The notes beneath the pieces are model-generated. The model was given only the letters and a program-made list of their open reading frames with translations, ran no database searches and had not been told where the DNA came from. The translations under genes and the position numbers were made by a program. A stretch of 64,000 bases of DNA. Origin: Cyclina sinensis (taxonomy: Eukaryota; Mollusca; Bivalvia; Venerida; Veneridae). This document shows positions 1-12,606 of this stretch, in pieces; within the stretch, counting starts at the first letter, position 1; every line of letters starts with the position of its first letter. The DNA lies in contig JAAONU010000004.1 of the NCBI GenBank assembly GCA_012932295.1, forward strand, positions 27,196,304 through 27,260,303. Reading direction: 5' to 3'.

Positions 1-226
1 TGAAGCCCATACCTCTCAGGCTTCTGTCCCAAAATGTTCATGAAATGTATGCCTAGCAGGCTTCTGTCCAAAAGTGTACAGAAAACCCATTCCACCCAGG
101 CTTCTGTCCCAAAATGTATATGAAATTTATGCCACCCAGGCTTCTGTCCCAAAGTGTACATGAAGCCCATGCCTCTCAGGCTTCTGTCACTAAGTATACA
201 TGAAGTCCATGCTGTCCTGGCTCAAA
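1..226. repeat. 40-bp minisatellite, end of array A
   Basis: About five imperfect 40-bp units built around CCAGGCTTCTGTCCCAAA, continuing out of the window to the left. Same family as the arrays at 12,607 and 25,545. The array ends at the CTCAAACTTTTTTTTG junction, which is also the array end in B and C. Confidence 0.9.
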
Positions 227-734
227 CTTTTTTTTGTTTCACTCTTGTTTTAAAATGTAGTGCAGATGCTGGATTTTGAGGACTGGTTTTGCTTTGTTAT
301 TTAGATAGAATTTTATTTATACACATTTGAATATAGGTGCTGCATATTGATAAGTATTTTGGCCACTTGTTTACAAAACTTACGAAATATCTGTGTAGGT
401 TGTGCATTTTTAGGTCCATTTTGGCAACTGGTTGATGAAATTGTCAGCTAAGTTCTGTAGTTTAAGTGTAGGTTTAGCACTTTAAGGACTGTTTTGACCA
501 CTTATATTTTTACAAAATTGTCTGGTAGATTCTGTAATTAAAGTTTAGGCTTTGCATTTTAAGGACTGTTCTAGCTACTAATTGTTTTCATATACTGTTG
601 TTGAACAGTACAGTCTGATACATCTGTCTTATACCCTGATTGTAAACATTGTTTAAGCGCTTATTATTGCCAACAAAATCTATTAACATTTAAATGACTT
701 TGATGACTCAATTTATTGTCAAAATTGCCTACAG

Positions 735-1565
735 TACTGTGAAATCATTAATATTCATGGGTGATTAATTTTCGTAGATTTCTTGGTTCAGGTAACCCAC
801 GAAATCAAGTCCTGACGAACAAATTGTGCCCAAGATAATGTTAAGTTACCTGATTAGTCAATAGCTCCAAAAAAAGGCATGAGACCTGGTTCGTAGTTGG
901 TACATCGTCCGTAGACAAGTTGTGTACTTACCTGCGGCTCTTTTTGTACTTCATTCAATGAATCAATGATAAACATAGGTATGAATCAGATACTAAACCG
1001 ACTGATGGTTTTTTCTCGAATGTGTACCCATATTTGTTTGTTTACAAAGTGCATCAAAACTGAAAGTAGAAATTGTAGTGACGTAGTGTCACGTGTCTGT
1101 CAAACCGCACTTTACAGATGCTTTTTGCATTTATACGGTCCCTGAATGAAATCTTTATTTTAACATTATCACAGACCGAAGGCCGACATTTTTCACAGCT
1201 TTATAAATTGATAAAGACAGTTTTTACACACCTTAAATTTTAACAATGAAAACCATGCGCAACATATTTCAAAGTATAATTGACACTTATTAATTGAGAA
1301 GGCCGATCGGTAGGTTAATTACCACTCTTCGGTTGTTTGGTCAGGTGGAAACATGTTAACCTGCACGCGTAAACAATTTCAAAGCACAAATGCCGGATAT
1401 TGCTTGTAAGGTTTTCTTTCACCTAATGTTGAAATCAACGAATTTTCGGCCCCATATTTTTTTTTACCTGGCAATTGGATTCCACTAATTTTCGACCCCA
1501 CGAAATTGCCTTCTGCCTGCAAACCATGAAATTTTATGCCCTCGAATATAAGTGATTTCACAGTA
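735..1565. mobile_element. MITE with 13-bp perfect terminal inverted repeats, copy in unit A
   Basis: The left end TACTGTGAAATCA and the right end TGATTTCACAGTA are perfect inverted repeats. Homology between the arms continues more weakly inward (TTCGTAG against TTTCGTGG). Unit C has no such block at the matching place (about 27,450), so this is a genuine insertion of 831 bases. No transposase ORF is visible, and the superfamily is not determined. The element is also present in unit B. Confidence 0.8.
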
Positions 1566-2175
1566 TTTGAGTTTTGAGATAAAGTTATAAGTTCTGCATT
1601 TAAAGTACCTTTAGGCAACAGATTTTTTCTTCTCAAAATTTCATGTTTAGGTTCTGAAATAAGTGTATAGCTTCTGCATCTTAAGGTGTTTTTGGCCACC
1701 CATTTATGTTAACATTTCCTGTAAGGTTTGAAAAAAACTGTTTAAATTCTGCATTTTAAGGATGTTTTGATCATAAGTTTGTCAAAATTTGCTATGTAGG
1801 TTCAGAAATAATCATATACCTATGTTGTGCATTTAAAGCACATTTAGGCCACTCATTGTGTCAAAATTTCATGTTTAGGCTCTTAGATATTAGTATAGGT
1901 TGTGAATTTTAAGGATTTTTAGGCCTTATATTTTTGTAAAAAATCATTTGAGATTCTGAAATTTTTTAAAAGAAGCTATATCACACCAGGGTCATTAAGA
2001 TAGATGTCCAGAGTTTATGTGTAAGTGATAGTTGTTATGTACTTAAGTTTAAGACAAAAGGTACCTTCTCTTTTGGCTCTAAAATGTTAATGTGTGTGCT
2101 TCATGTAAGGACAATTTGGCAGAACAAAATCTTGGTTTTAATAATGTATTCAGTGAAGAAACACTTAAGGTTGTT

Positions 2176-2585
2176 TTAGCTCACCTGAGCCGTACAACGA
2201 AGGCTCATGGTGAGCTACAAGGATCGATCAATGTCCGTCTTTTGTCGTCCGTCGGACGTCCATATTTAGTTTGTTAACACTCTAGTGGTCACATTTTTTG
2301 CCTCAATTGTCAAGAACCTTAGTCAGGATGTTTGTCCCTGTGATTACTCAGACAAGTTCAAACATGGGTAATCTGGAATGAAAAACTAGGTCACAAGGCC
2401 CTAAAATAGAAAAACCTTGTTAACAATCTAGAAATCCTGGAAATTTGTCAGAAAGGTTATTTTAATGATTTCTAGGTCAAGTTCGAATATGGGTCATCTG
2501 GGGTCAATTAATCAGGGCCATAACAATTTTGTCAAAAGCAGTCATACTCAGGTTAGTGATCTAGGGCAATCATGGCCCTCTTATT
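2176..2585 (+). mobile_element. Family-1 non-autonomous element, short copy (unit A)
   Basis: The 5' end is TAGCTCACCTGAGCC, followed by an inverted copy of the same bases in GGTGAGCTA. The 3' end is a hairpin ATCATGGCCCTCTTATT. A GTCC-rich tract follows the 5' end, and the interior has about one and a half copies of the family core (CTAGGTCACAAGG, GAATATGGGTCATCTGG). There are no coding sequences. Fuller copies lie at 20,508, 36,663 and, reversed, 54,638. Confidence 0.8.
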
Positions 2586-3433
2586 AATCTATTGGTCACA
2601 CAAATTTCCTGTTAAAAAATCTGTTTTAGTAATGCATAATCTTTGTGAAATTACATTAATGTTGCTGTAGTTTGGAAAAAAAGTTCTTTAAAAAAATCTG
2701 CCAGTGATGTTTTTGGGATCATTCAAGGACTATATCAAGTAAGTTCATACATTGTGTAATTAGAACAGCATTATTTATGTTTGTTTAATGGTGATGTAAT
2801 CATTAAGAACTTTGAATTTCAAGGTTATTGTTCTAGAGACAACAGCCTCTCTACTGGATGAGTATTTGTTTTTTATTTGAATGTTCTAAATAATAAGAAA
2901 AAAATTTGCTAATTGGTTAATTTGTCAATATTAACCATTGAAGCAGTTATTTGAAAAACTACACCCAAATTGAAACAGAATAGTGAGTTTTCTATTTAAG
3001 GTTTGTTTGGCTGGTCCATTTAAAAAGTACTGAAAACCAACTTGAGTATATAAATATGGGGGTTCTTTCTCAAGGTCACTTATGTTTCTTTAAAATTTAT
3101 GAAATTTAAGTATAAGCCTTAACCAAGTGTAAGGGTTATGGTTATAGCTAGGTCAAAAGTCTAGAGGTTAAAAATCACTTTAAATAACTAAATTAGTTGT
3201 TTTCAAGGTTAATAATCATTTTTTAATTGATGCATAGTCTATCATGGTCAGAGTTATGGGTCTTAGATTTCAGACAGTTGTCATTGTATAGCTAAGACTT
3301 AAGGTTAGTGGACTAATATTTTTCCTGTCTGTATTTTCTGGCTGTGGGTTGAGTTGTTGTCTCCTCAAAGTGCAGGCAGGATTTTGCACTCTTTCAGATT
3401 CAAGGCCTGTCTGAGTGCCGGCTTCATTGATGA

Positions 3434-3660
3434 GACTACCAACTATCGACACCATCGAGGGATCCAGTGTCTATATGCCCGCTAGAAGGAGTCGTATTGG
3501 GATGGCCTGTCTGCTGCCCTGTGCTGGCGGGGTGGATGGAATATGGTTGTTCTGGGTGTGTTGAGAGATATGGGGATGGCCAAGACAGGATTTGTTTTTA
3601 TTTCAGGTTGAGGGTCTCGCAGCTGTTATTTTGTTCATCTCTTTGTCCGTAATCATCTTT
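3434..3660. other. GC-rich, slowly diverging island, unit A copy
   Basis: From GACTACCAACTATCGACACC through CTTTGTCCGTAATC this stretch is nearly identical in all three units (about 3-5 differences in 205-210 bases), while adjacent sequence such as 3,770-3,900 differs by roughly 9 percent between A and C. It is also visibly richer in G and C. A + strand frame is open over about 73 codons, and the two A-to-C differences in its body are synonymous in that frame (GAA/GAG and GAG/GAA). There is no ATG at its start, and B has a tyrosine-to-cysteine change near the beginning. It could be a conserved exon, a structured RNA or a regulatory block; I do not recognise it. Confidence 0.5.
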
Positions 3661-4857
3661 GTTTGTTTCCCTATAAGGCTGTCTGCATCCCTGTCCCATT
3701 TGTCATTTGTAAAAAAAATATCTTCTTCAACCTGGTTAACAAAATAAACAGTCATTATAATTATGAAGAGGAGTAATGCCCATTAATCCAGTCTCTTTAG
3801 GTTATTGTACTAACCAGTTTTGCTTTCTTTCAGATTTGAGACCTGCCTTAAACAGTTCTACAGGAAGGCAGTTAGTGTACCAGTCAGATAGAATCAACAA
3901 TAGGCAGGATATTGTGAACACTCTATGTCCGATTGTTTTTTATTATTCTTGTAATTCATGGTTACCTTGTTCTGTTAGCATCCAGTAAATATTTGAGTTC
4001 TCTTGCAGCAAACTTGCAATATTTATTTTCCTATTTTTCCCATTTTGTAGTTGATTGTAGGAAATTACAATGTTCAGTTAAGGCTTATACTTAAAGAGAA
4101 ATTTCTTCAAAATATTAAGGTTGATCTAGGTGGTTAATTAACAATCTTATTTTAGATAAAAGAGCTTATTCCTTATAAGTTAATTTTTATATATCAAGGG
4201 ATTGGTGCAGGACTAGACCAAGTCTAATTGAATTATGAAGGCACTTGCTACTGTCTTGAGCAAGCCCTTGATATAAATATCTTGTCATTCTTTGTGTCAC
4301 AAGTTTTGTCAAGTATTAATTAGTATGACACTATATAAATATATGAATTCTAAGGTTTAATTAATTGATCATTAGGATAGGGGTGGAAGTTTTTCAATAT
4401 ACCTACGTTTATATGGCTGTTTCAGATTGGGGTTTTAATTCATCTGACTTTTTAAATCAAAATCTCCCAGGTTTTTATCAGTTTAAAGTGAGTCTCTGTC
4501 CTTTTAAAAGTAGGGGGTTTTTAAGTCGAGGTCAAAGTTAAAAAAAAAAAGCATTTGAGATTTAGGGATTCTAGTATTTAATACTGAAACAGTAGGGATC
4601 AAAGATTAATGATTTGCTGACAAATGGACTTTTAGCTTCAAGTCTGATTGGCTGTATATTTACCATTCGTTATACTGTTGTCTCAAGTGTAGGTGTCTGG
4701 TAAACATGTTTTAAGTTACTGTTATTGTATGCCTTCTTTAAATTTTAGATTTGGATACTCATCAAATAGCAATGTTACATGTTATGTTTCATGTTTTAGA
4801 AGCTGTTGTTAATGGCCTGCTAGCTTGCCACAGATTTTTGTGAACTTGTATTATTAT

Positions 4858-5000
4858 TTATTTTTAAGGCATCAACCAATGTGGTATCCAGTCAGTCAGT
4901 GTAATGAGAAAATGTCTGGTGTTTATTGAAGAATATGCCAGAATGCTTCAGGGAAAAAAGAGACTTGTGTCAACAATACTCGGCTTTGGGAGATGTTGAT
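4858..5000 (+). pseudogene. Broken counterpart of the exon-like relic (unit A)
   Basis: Matches the second half of the unit C relic from GCATCAACCAATGTGG onward, but with TCAGTGTAATGAGAAAATG where C reads straight through, which introduces a stop and a frameshift. The following sequence gives another short open stretch (LGDVDKVEQILNTRREYKK) in a different frame, consistent with indel decay. Confidence 0.4.
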
Positions 5001-5518
5001 AAAGTGGAACAGATTCTAAATACAAGGCGTGAGTATAAGAAAACTTATCAATTAAAGTTTGATAAAAAAAATCTGCTAAAAGCTATTATAAATTTTATCA
5101 TACAGGTGACATAACCAAGTAGTTTGGTGTCAAAGTTTATTGCACTGATAATAAAAGGGCTTATTTACTAGGAACATTATTTGAGAATGCAAAACTCATT
5201 TCCTGTTTAAGAACTTAAGATTACATCTTCAGAAATTTTCATTTTACCATTTTCTTTTATTTCTTTTCTTAATCTGATATTTCTTTGGCCTTTGAAAATG
5301 GCATTTGAAAATGTTTTTAGTAACTGTTAGCTGTAGACCTGAGATATTTGGTAAGCAGCATTTTATAGTTAGTTAGCCTCTACAAAGATTGTTGTAATTA
5401 TTTCATTAGGATGAAATTAACCCAGCCAAGGTGTCACTTGCTTTAAATTGAGTTTGTGTAAGAAAAAAATTGAAAATCTTCTTTTCCGAAACTGTGCCCC
5501 AAAGCTAAGAATTTCTAT

Positions 5519-6095
5519 ATTCCACTTTTTGAAAAGTGGAGCTATTATCATGACCCTGTACTCTGTGTTGATGTCAGTTAATCTTTTTGTTTAAGTCCAT
5601 TTCCAAGACTGTGAGTATCAAAGCTATTCACTTCAAATTTGGAATACTTATTCACTATCAAAATGAAACACCTTTTCTAAAATCAGATAACCCTCAGATT
5701 TTTTTTGGTAAAGTTATGCTCCTTTTTCGACTAAGAATTTCTTGGTTAACTCTTTTCTTAAGATCCATTTCTCAAAAAGTGTCAGAGATATATTCATTTC
5801 AAACTTGGAATTCTTGATCACCATGAAGACCCCTACCAATATTGTTTGTACCCATGTCTCAGGGGTTAAAATTAGCCTCACCCCAGGTGTCACTCATAAA
5901 TATTCTTATGACAAAGCACAAAGCCTAGAACTAAAGTATTTACTTACATGGAATTGGTTTTTACTCCCCCATACCCATGCATGGGACCCCCCTCCCCATC
6001 AGACCCGTCCCCCTTACCACATACAAAAAGAAGAAAAAAATTCTTGCATGAATAAATCTTGAGCGATCCTTGGCCATCATGACCCTCTTGTTTAA
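5519..6095 (+). mobile_element. Family-3 element head joined to a family-1-like tail
   Basis: Begins with a short palindrome (CCACTTTTTGAAAAGTGG, then AGCTATTATCATGACCC), the 5' signature of family 3 (compare 10,298). It ends with GAGCGATCCTTGGCCATCATG and CCCTCTTGTTTAAT, the 3' signature of family 1. The interior has two copies of the family-3 core (CCATTTCTCAAAAAGTG). This is either a chimera or the product of an internal deletion between two neighbouring elements. Confidence 0.6.
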
Positions 6096-6133
6096 TAGAT
6101 TATATTTGATGTTTTCAAACCTGTAAACTTTTT

Positions 6134-8430
6134 ATGCCCCCGAAGGGAGGCATATAGTTTTTGAACCGTCTGTCCGTCCGCATTTTTCTTGTCCGGTCAA
6201 TAACTTTGTTATTATAAGGTGGATTTCAAATTAACTTGGCATAAATGTGTGGCACAATTAGACGACGTGTCATGCGCAAGACCTTGGTCTCTAGCTCAAA
6301 GGTCAAGGTCACACTTAGGCTTCAAAGGTCATTTTTGAGATAATGCAGTGATGGTTGTGTCCGGTCTGTATCTTTGTCATTCACGATTGGATTTTAAAAT
6401 AAAACTTGGCATAGATGTGTGTCACATTATGACGACGTGTCTTGCACAAGACCTGGGTCTCTAGCTCAAAGGTCAAGGTCACACTTAGGTTTCAAAGGTC
6501 AATTTTGAGATAATGCAGTGATGGTCATGTCGGGTCTGTATCTTTGTCATTCACGAGTGGATTTTAAAATAATTTGGCATAAATTTGTTGCACATTATGA
6601 CGACGTGTCATACACAAGACTTAGGTCTGTAGTTCAAAGGTCAAGATCACACTTAGGCCTCAAATATCATTTTTTTCATGATAATGCAATGATGGTTGTG
6701 TCTGGTCTGTTTCTTTTTAGCTCACCTGGCACAAAGTGCCAGAGTGAGCTTTTGTCATACCCCAATGTCCGGTGTGCGTCGTGCGTCGTGAGTCGTCAAT
6801 AATTTCATTCAAACAACATCTCCTCTGAAACCACAGGGCCAAATTCAATGAAATTTGCATTGGATGTTCCTGGCATGAAGCTCTTCCAAAATTGTTCAAA
6901 GAATTCAATTCCATGCAGAATTGCCATAGCAATTAAAAGAAAAAACTTTAAAAATCTTCTTCTCAAAAACCACAAGGCCTGGAGCTTAGATATTTGGTAT
7001 GAGGCATCATCTAGTGGACCTTTACCAAGATTGTTTAAATAATGACGCTGGGGTCAGAACCGGCCCCACCCAGGGCTTACTTGATTTAACATAGAGTTAC
7101 ATATGGAAAACTTAAAAAATCTTCTTGTCAGAAACCACAACACATGGAGCTTGGATATTTGGTATACAGCATTGTCTAGTAAACCTCTACCAAGAATGTT
7201 CAAATTATGGCCCCTGGGTCGAAACTGGCCCCACCTCAGGGGTCACATGTTTTACATAGAGTTACATAGGAAAAAACTTTAAAATCTTCTTGTCAGGAAC
7301 CAAAAGGCCTGTATCTTAGGTATTTGGTATATATGTTCAGCATTATCTTGTAGACCTCTACCAATATTGTTCAAATCATGGCCCCTGGGTCAAAATTGCC
7401 TCCACCCAAGGGGTCACATGTTTTACATAGAGTTATATGGTAAATTCTTTAAAAATCTTCTTGTCAGAAACTGCAAGGCCTAGAGCTGAGATATTTGGTA
7501 TGAGGCATCATCTAGTAAACCTCTACAAAGATTGTTCAAATTATGACCCTGGGGTCTGAACTGAGCCAGCCCGGGGCTGACCTGATTTACATAGAGTTAT
7601 ATAGGGAAAACTTTAAAAATCTTCTTGTCAGAAACGGCAAGGCCTGGAGCTTAGATATTTGGTATGAGGCATCATCTAGTGAACCTGTACAAAGATTGTT
7701 CAAATTATGACCCTGGGGTCGGCACTGACCCCGCCCAGGGCTTATTTGATTTACATAGATTTATATAGGGAAAACTTTAAAAATCTTCTTGTAAGAGACT
7801 ACAAGGCCTGGAGCTTAGATATTTGGTGTTGAGCTTTGTCTAGAAGACCTCTACTAAGATTGTTCAAATCATGGCCCCTGGGTCAAAATTGGCTCCGCCC
7901 CCAAGGGGTTACTTGTTTTACCAAAAACTTAAAAAATCTTTTTGTCACAAACTGCAAGGCCTGGAGCTTAGATATTTGGTAGTATGCACTGTGACCACAG
8001 TGGGGTCATCCCCTCTCCGCTGGGGGTTACTCTCTCTGGACTGTGTGTACAGCTTTTCATTCTGATTTCAAAAATGTCATTTCATGACCTATATTTTGAC
8101 CTACTGACCTACTTTTTGTTTTTGGAGCTATGGCAATGAAATTGCATTGGTCCATTTCTGTGATATGCATCATTACATTCATAAAAATTTCTTTCATATT
8201 TGAACCCAGGTGACTGCTTTAGGGCCATTGGCCCTCTAGTTCATTTATGGATAGATTTTAAAATAATTTAGCATAAATTTGTTGCACATTATGACGACGT
8301 GTCTTGCACAAGACCCAGGTCTGTACCTCAAAGGTCAAGGTCACAGTTGGGCTTCAAAACCTCATTCTCATTATAATGCAGTATGCAGTAATGGTTTTCT
8401 TTGATAATTTTGCACCTTATTTAAAAGTTT
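6134..8430 (+). mobile_element. Family-2-like element split by a nested family-1 element
   Basis: Starts TATGCCCCCGAAGGGAGG with an inverted copy in the following CATATAG and a TCCGTCCG tract. Internal units of about 170-180 bp contain GACGACGTGTC and AAAGGTCAAGGTCACAC. The fourth unit is interrupted at about 6,718 and resumes at about 8,243 (ATTTATGGATAGATTTTAAA), so the inner element inserted later. The right end is not clear; the last recognisable unit fades near 8,430. Confidence 0.7.
6718..8242 (+). mobile_element. Nested family-1-like element with about seven internal repeats
   Basis: Left end TAGCTCACCTGGCACAAAGT, followed by the inverted AGTGCCAGAGTGAGCT. Right end GGGCCATTGGCCCTCTAGTT (hairpin plus T-rich tail). 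The interior is a tandem series of units with CTTCTTGTCAGAAAC, GCAAGGCCTGGAGCTTAGAT and TTGTTCAAATTATG. No coding sequence. Confidence 0.75.
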
Positions 8431-8850
8431 ACTGATTAAATTTTTGATAATTATATGTCAGAATGACAAATCTTTTACTGTAATTATTTTATTTCATACA
8501 TAAAATAAAATATCCATATCCTTGACTAAGACATCTACATTTCAGAAAAGGTAAACCTTAATAGACATGGAGAATGCAGAATATATCTTACAAATATTAT
8601 GTTATTAAAGACTTTGTGTCTACTAATATCTTATTTAAGTGCCAGTGCTTAAACCTAAAGTCCTTGCATTTGCATAGGCCACTTAATGAGATGTACTGAG
8701 GTCAAGTTTACTCTTTCGACTTCAAATGCCTTCTGTCTAAAAATTGGGTGTTGGGGGCATATGTCTGTTTACAATGACAGCTCTTGTTCAGCTTCAGCAA
8801 TACATTTGAGTCTGAATATCATTAGTTTTAACTTTTCATCTGTACATTTT

Positions 8851-9458
8851 TGTGTCGCCTGTTACAAAGTAGCGGCAACATATAGGGATCACTTCTCCGT
8901 CATCCTTCTGTCTGTCTGTCCGTCACAAAACTTGTCCGGCGTTTTGGCCGAATAATGATTTTTTTGTTGCAGGCTTCACAGTAGCTGCGACATGCTACAA
9001 AGTAGCCATGACATATAGGGATCACTTCTCTATCATCTGTCTGTCTGTCTGTCCTTCACAAAACTTGTCCGGACTACTCTTCAGAAACTACTGGTGCAAT
9101 TTCATCCAAACTTTACAGGAATGATCAGTACCAAGTCTAGTTGTGCATATCATCAGCATTTTCCAGTTCAATGATTTTTGTCAGAGTTATGGCCCTTTAA
9201 TGATTTTTATTTTTAAAGTTTGTCCAGACTACTTCTCTTATACTACTAAAGCAATTTAAATGAAATGTTGTAGGATTGATTGGTACCTCAAGTACTTGCG
9301 CATGTCTAACAGGTTTTTTGGTTGAATGATTTTGGCTGAGTTATAGCCCTTGAATAAAAAAAATGCGTTTTAGCCTACAGACTGTCCAATCACCTTTCAA
9401 TACTACTGTTTAATTGGCTATCATCAGGCGACACATGTAATCACTGACCACCCTTGTT
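8851..9458 (+). mobile_element. Family-4 element, intact copy
   Basis: 5' TGTGTCGCCTGTTAC and 3' subterminal CATCAGGCGACACATG are inverted repeats. The tail is ATCACTGACCACCCTTGTTA. The interior has CAGAAACTACTGGTGCAATT and CAGTACCAAGTCTAGTTGTG. The first part (about 8,851-8,990) is partly duplicated. Other copies: a truncated one at about 19,690 and a full one at 42,773. Confidence 0.75.
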
Positions 9459-10297
9459 ACATTCACAGGTTACATTTACATTTACATTGTAATACGCTCT
9501 AAAATATGAGTTGCCAGAATATGTACTAATCACTTCTTCTGTTGGGCTTAATTGCATTTCATTATTATCATTTTGCATTTTTACAATCATTTACATATCA
9601 GTAAATAAAGATATTGAAAAAAAATACATGTCGAAAATTTTGTATTTGTATGACATTAAGACATATTTAATGTGGGCAGTGTCAGAATTCAGATCATTAA
9701 ATTATGTAATCACTGAAAACTTGTAAACCCAGCTTTCTACCATTTTCCACCAAAATCGGAGGCCTAGGGGGCACAATTTTTGTGTGCGCGTTATGTACCA
9801 GACAATGTGTTGTTTGGCTCAAATGAACCTGAAAAATCGATGCGCGCGTTATACATGACTGCACGTTATATATGGCAAAATACAGTACTCCATCCTCTGA
9901 CAAGATAACAGGTGGTGTGTAATTTGCAGTCAAAATGAACAGATAAAATCAAAGTGTTTCCGTTTAGTTTATGAAGTCTTTATTTTGCTCTAGCACTAAT
10001 GTCAGTAAGACAGTAGAAACATTGAAATACCTGTAGATTTTATCTACTAGGCATGTGGAACACGTTTCTGAACAATATGAAGACTATTATTGAAAAGGGA
10101 AGCAAACAAAATGATTGTGATTTTAGAAAAAAAAATAAATAGAAAAAAAAATGACAATTGTACTACACAAATAGAGGGCAACAGATTGACCAGAATAAGA
10201 TGATGTAATTTAAAATTACTTGATGGGACAGTAAAAACAACATAAATCTTAATAACTCTAAGTCTTTCCTCCTTCCTTTCTTTCTAGTTTTCATTTT

Positions 10298-10757
10298 TAG
10301 CTCCACTTTTCAAAGAAAAAAGTGGAGCTATTGTCATGACTCCCTCGTCAGCGTCGGCATTGATTAACCTTTTTGTTAAGGTCCATTTCTCAGAAACTAG
10401 CAAAGATATTTACTTCAAACTAGAAATACATGTTCACTATGAAAATGCGACACCATTTCTCAAAGATAACTCAAATTTACTTTTTCAAAGTTATGCCTCA
10501 TTTTTAACTTTAAATTTCTTGGTTAAGCTTTTTGTTAATGTCCATTTCTCAAAAAGTGTCAAAGATATTCCATTCAAACTTGGAATACTTGATCACTAGC
10601 AAGACCCCTGCAAAGATTGTTGGTACCTTTGTCCCTGGTCAAAGTTAGCCCCACCCCAAGGGTCACTTTATTTTGCTTATACTTACCGGTATATATAAGA
10701 AAAAGACTTCTTAAGCCAGGAAAAGTGGAGTGTGCTGTCTGCGGACAGGTCTTGTCT
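10298..10757 (+). mobile_element. Family-3 element (unit A)
   Basis: The 5' palindrome TAGCTCCACTTTTCAAAG...AAAAAGTGGAGCTA is followed by ATTGTCATGAC. The 3' end has AAAAGTGGAGTG, then the hairpin CTGTCTGCGGACAG and GTCTTGTCTT. Unit C has an empty site at about 34,110 (flanks CTTTTGTTTTG and AAAGGCTCC), which supports these borders. Two core repeats lie inside. Confidence 0.75.
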
Positions 10758-11379
10758 TAAAGTCTGTAATAATTCAATCCTTAGACAAAGATGTGTACAT
10801 CATTTCAGTTTAGCAGAAGGAAAACGAGCAGGAAGGAAAGTAGAAAGGAAAACACAAAGGAACAAATGAACAAACAATTTTATAATAATGAATGAATGAA
10901 CAAAAAATAAATTTGAAGTTGCATACAATTACAATGAAGGTTTTGCTACTGAAAAATCGTGTTGATTATAGATGCTGTTATAATGATCATTAAATGTTAA
11001 GTTGTCTGACTTATCTCTTACACTTGCATCTTTTACTTCAGAATAAAGTTGTAGAAGACACAACATGTCAGTGACACCAAACAGATGATGATTGACAGAT
11101 AGCAGTGACAGTGCCAACATAATACTAGTAGTGAAGAAGTCTTGTGCAATGTGGTGAGTTAGGCTTTTTTTCATCTAACAGTTCACATATGAGAGTAACT
11201 GTGGTAACTCCACTTTACTGTACAGTTAATACATAAATGGAGGTTGTCCAATAGTTCTCTCTATTGTGAATTTTTCTGTGCAAGCCTAGTGAGTCACATG
11301 GGTCTGTCATTGAATGAATGATTAATGTAACATATTATCATAGTCATTTGGTTATGTGTACAGACAGACAAACAATATT

Positions 11380-11660
11380 AAATTAATAAAAAGCAATTCT
11401 AATTTTAAAAAGTTTGAGAAAAGATGACATTAAGTTAAACAAAAATAAAGAAAAATCAAATAAAACACTTCACATCTAAAATTATTTATAAACACATATA
11501 AATGTAATAAAATTAAATAAATTACATAAAATAAAATAAATAAAAACACATTGAATAAATTATACTAAAATTAAATGTGCAAAAACATAAAAATAAATAT
11601 GCTAAAACATAAAAATAAATTAAAATAAAACCTGTTGCACAAAAAAAACCAAATTATTCA
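11380..11660. other. A/T-rich low-complexity tract
   Basis: Dense AAATAAA and AAAACATAAA runs with hardly any G or C. Unit B has the counterpart at about 23,115-23,360. No coding potential is visible, and the neighbourhood (10,760-12,600) holds no gene that I can support. Confidence 0.7.
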
Positions 11661-12606
11661 TTTAACAAAGATTTAAAACATAAAGTTATTACCAATAACA
11701 TGTTCTCTGAAAACAAAAATGCAAATATTATGTACAATATAATCTTATAAGGGTGTTGTTTGACTGTCTATACACATAGAAAAAACTATTAAAATTGTTG
11801 TGTTTTTCTGAATATTATTTCTTGCTCAACATTTTAATAAAGATCTTCTGTTTTGTTTCATAACAAATTAGTCTGTTTTTGGCTTTAATTTACAATTTAT
11901 TTTAAAACATTATTAGGAATGGGGTCATACATTTTGAAGTGGACTTGTGTGGACTTACAGGTTTGTGTGGTGGAAATTTTCAATTGAGAGACTGACTGAA
12001 AACCTCCATGTCCTGTAACTTCAATTCAACTAGTTCGGAAACTGCTTCAGTCACTGATATCTCACTGTTAACATAACTGAAATACTCTACTTATCAGTAA
12101 GGAGCATAAAACAGAATAAATGAGAATATTTATTACTTTTTGAGTGAGTTAGCTAAATCAATAACAAGGGATATTAGTCCTTGGTTATCTGTAGAAAATA
12201 ATTTTAGATTTAAAACATTTTTATTTTAATTTATTAAAGTGTGACCATAGCTTAGAAAAGATACAATAAACAAGGTATTAGTTAAGGTAAATAGAAGAAA
12301 AGGGAATAATTCATGAGTTTTGAGAATAAACACAGGTGTTTATTTTATTTTATCCTATGTGAGGTGCTGTTGAAATTTACATACATTGTTAAATTATATA
12401 ATGTTAGGAAGCTAGACAGTCCTTGAAATTATTTTTTAGCTATTCTAATGTAAGCATTCAATTAGATTATATGCAGCAGTTTTAAGGATGTCCTCATTAC
12501 AGCATTTGTGATTCTGTGTCTTATTTCTTCTTATAATCATCTCTTACTTTGCCTGTCGGCTGTAAAAGCACATTTGTATGCTTGCCAGGTAGTTGAATAC
12601 AAAGGC

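Larger units (their letters stand above)
1..12606. repeat. Tandem unit A of a three-copy ~13 kb segmental duplication
   Basis: Nearly every segment here recurs in the same order about 13,710 bases downstream (unit B), and much of it again a further 13,110 bases on (unit C). Landmarks such as the GC-rich island at 3,434, 17,145 and 30,255 fix the offsets. The 5' end is cut by the window: only about 226 bases of the leading minisatellite are present. Unit A alone carries the nested element at 6,134-8,430 and the intact family-4 element at 8,851. It has the empty site for the B-specific insertion at 23,761 (near 12,030). No intact gene was found. Sequence not covered by the entries below is AT-rich and unassigned. 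Confidence 0.9.

Noticed and set aside
1..226. Possible CRISPR array
   Set aside because: Contiguous imperfect 40-bp units with no unique spacers, in a eukaryotic genome with introns and LINEs.
4196..4272. TATCAAGGG...CCCTTGATA inverted repeat
   Set aside because: Only 9 bases per arm with no flanking duplication, though present in the tandem copies; too weak to call.
9720..9945. Block with GCGCGTTAT repeats and a 78-codon - strand ORF
   Set aside because: Looks like a one-ended fragment of a DNA element (GCGCGTTATACATG, GCACGTTATATATGG); I could not find its partner end, and the ORF is not protein-like.
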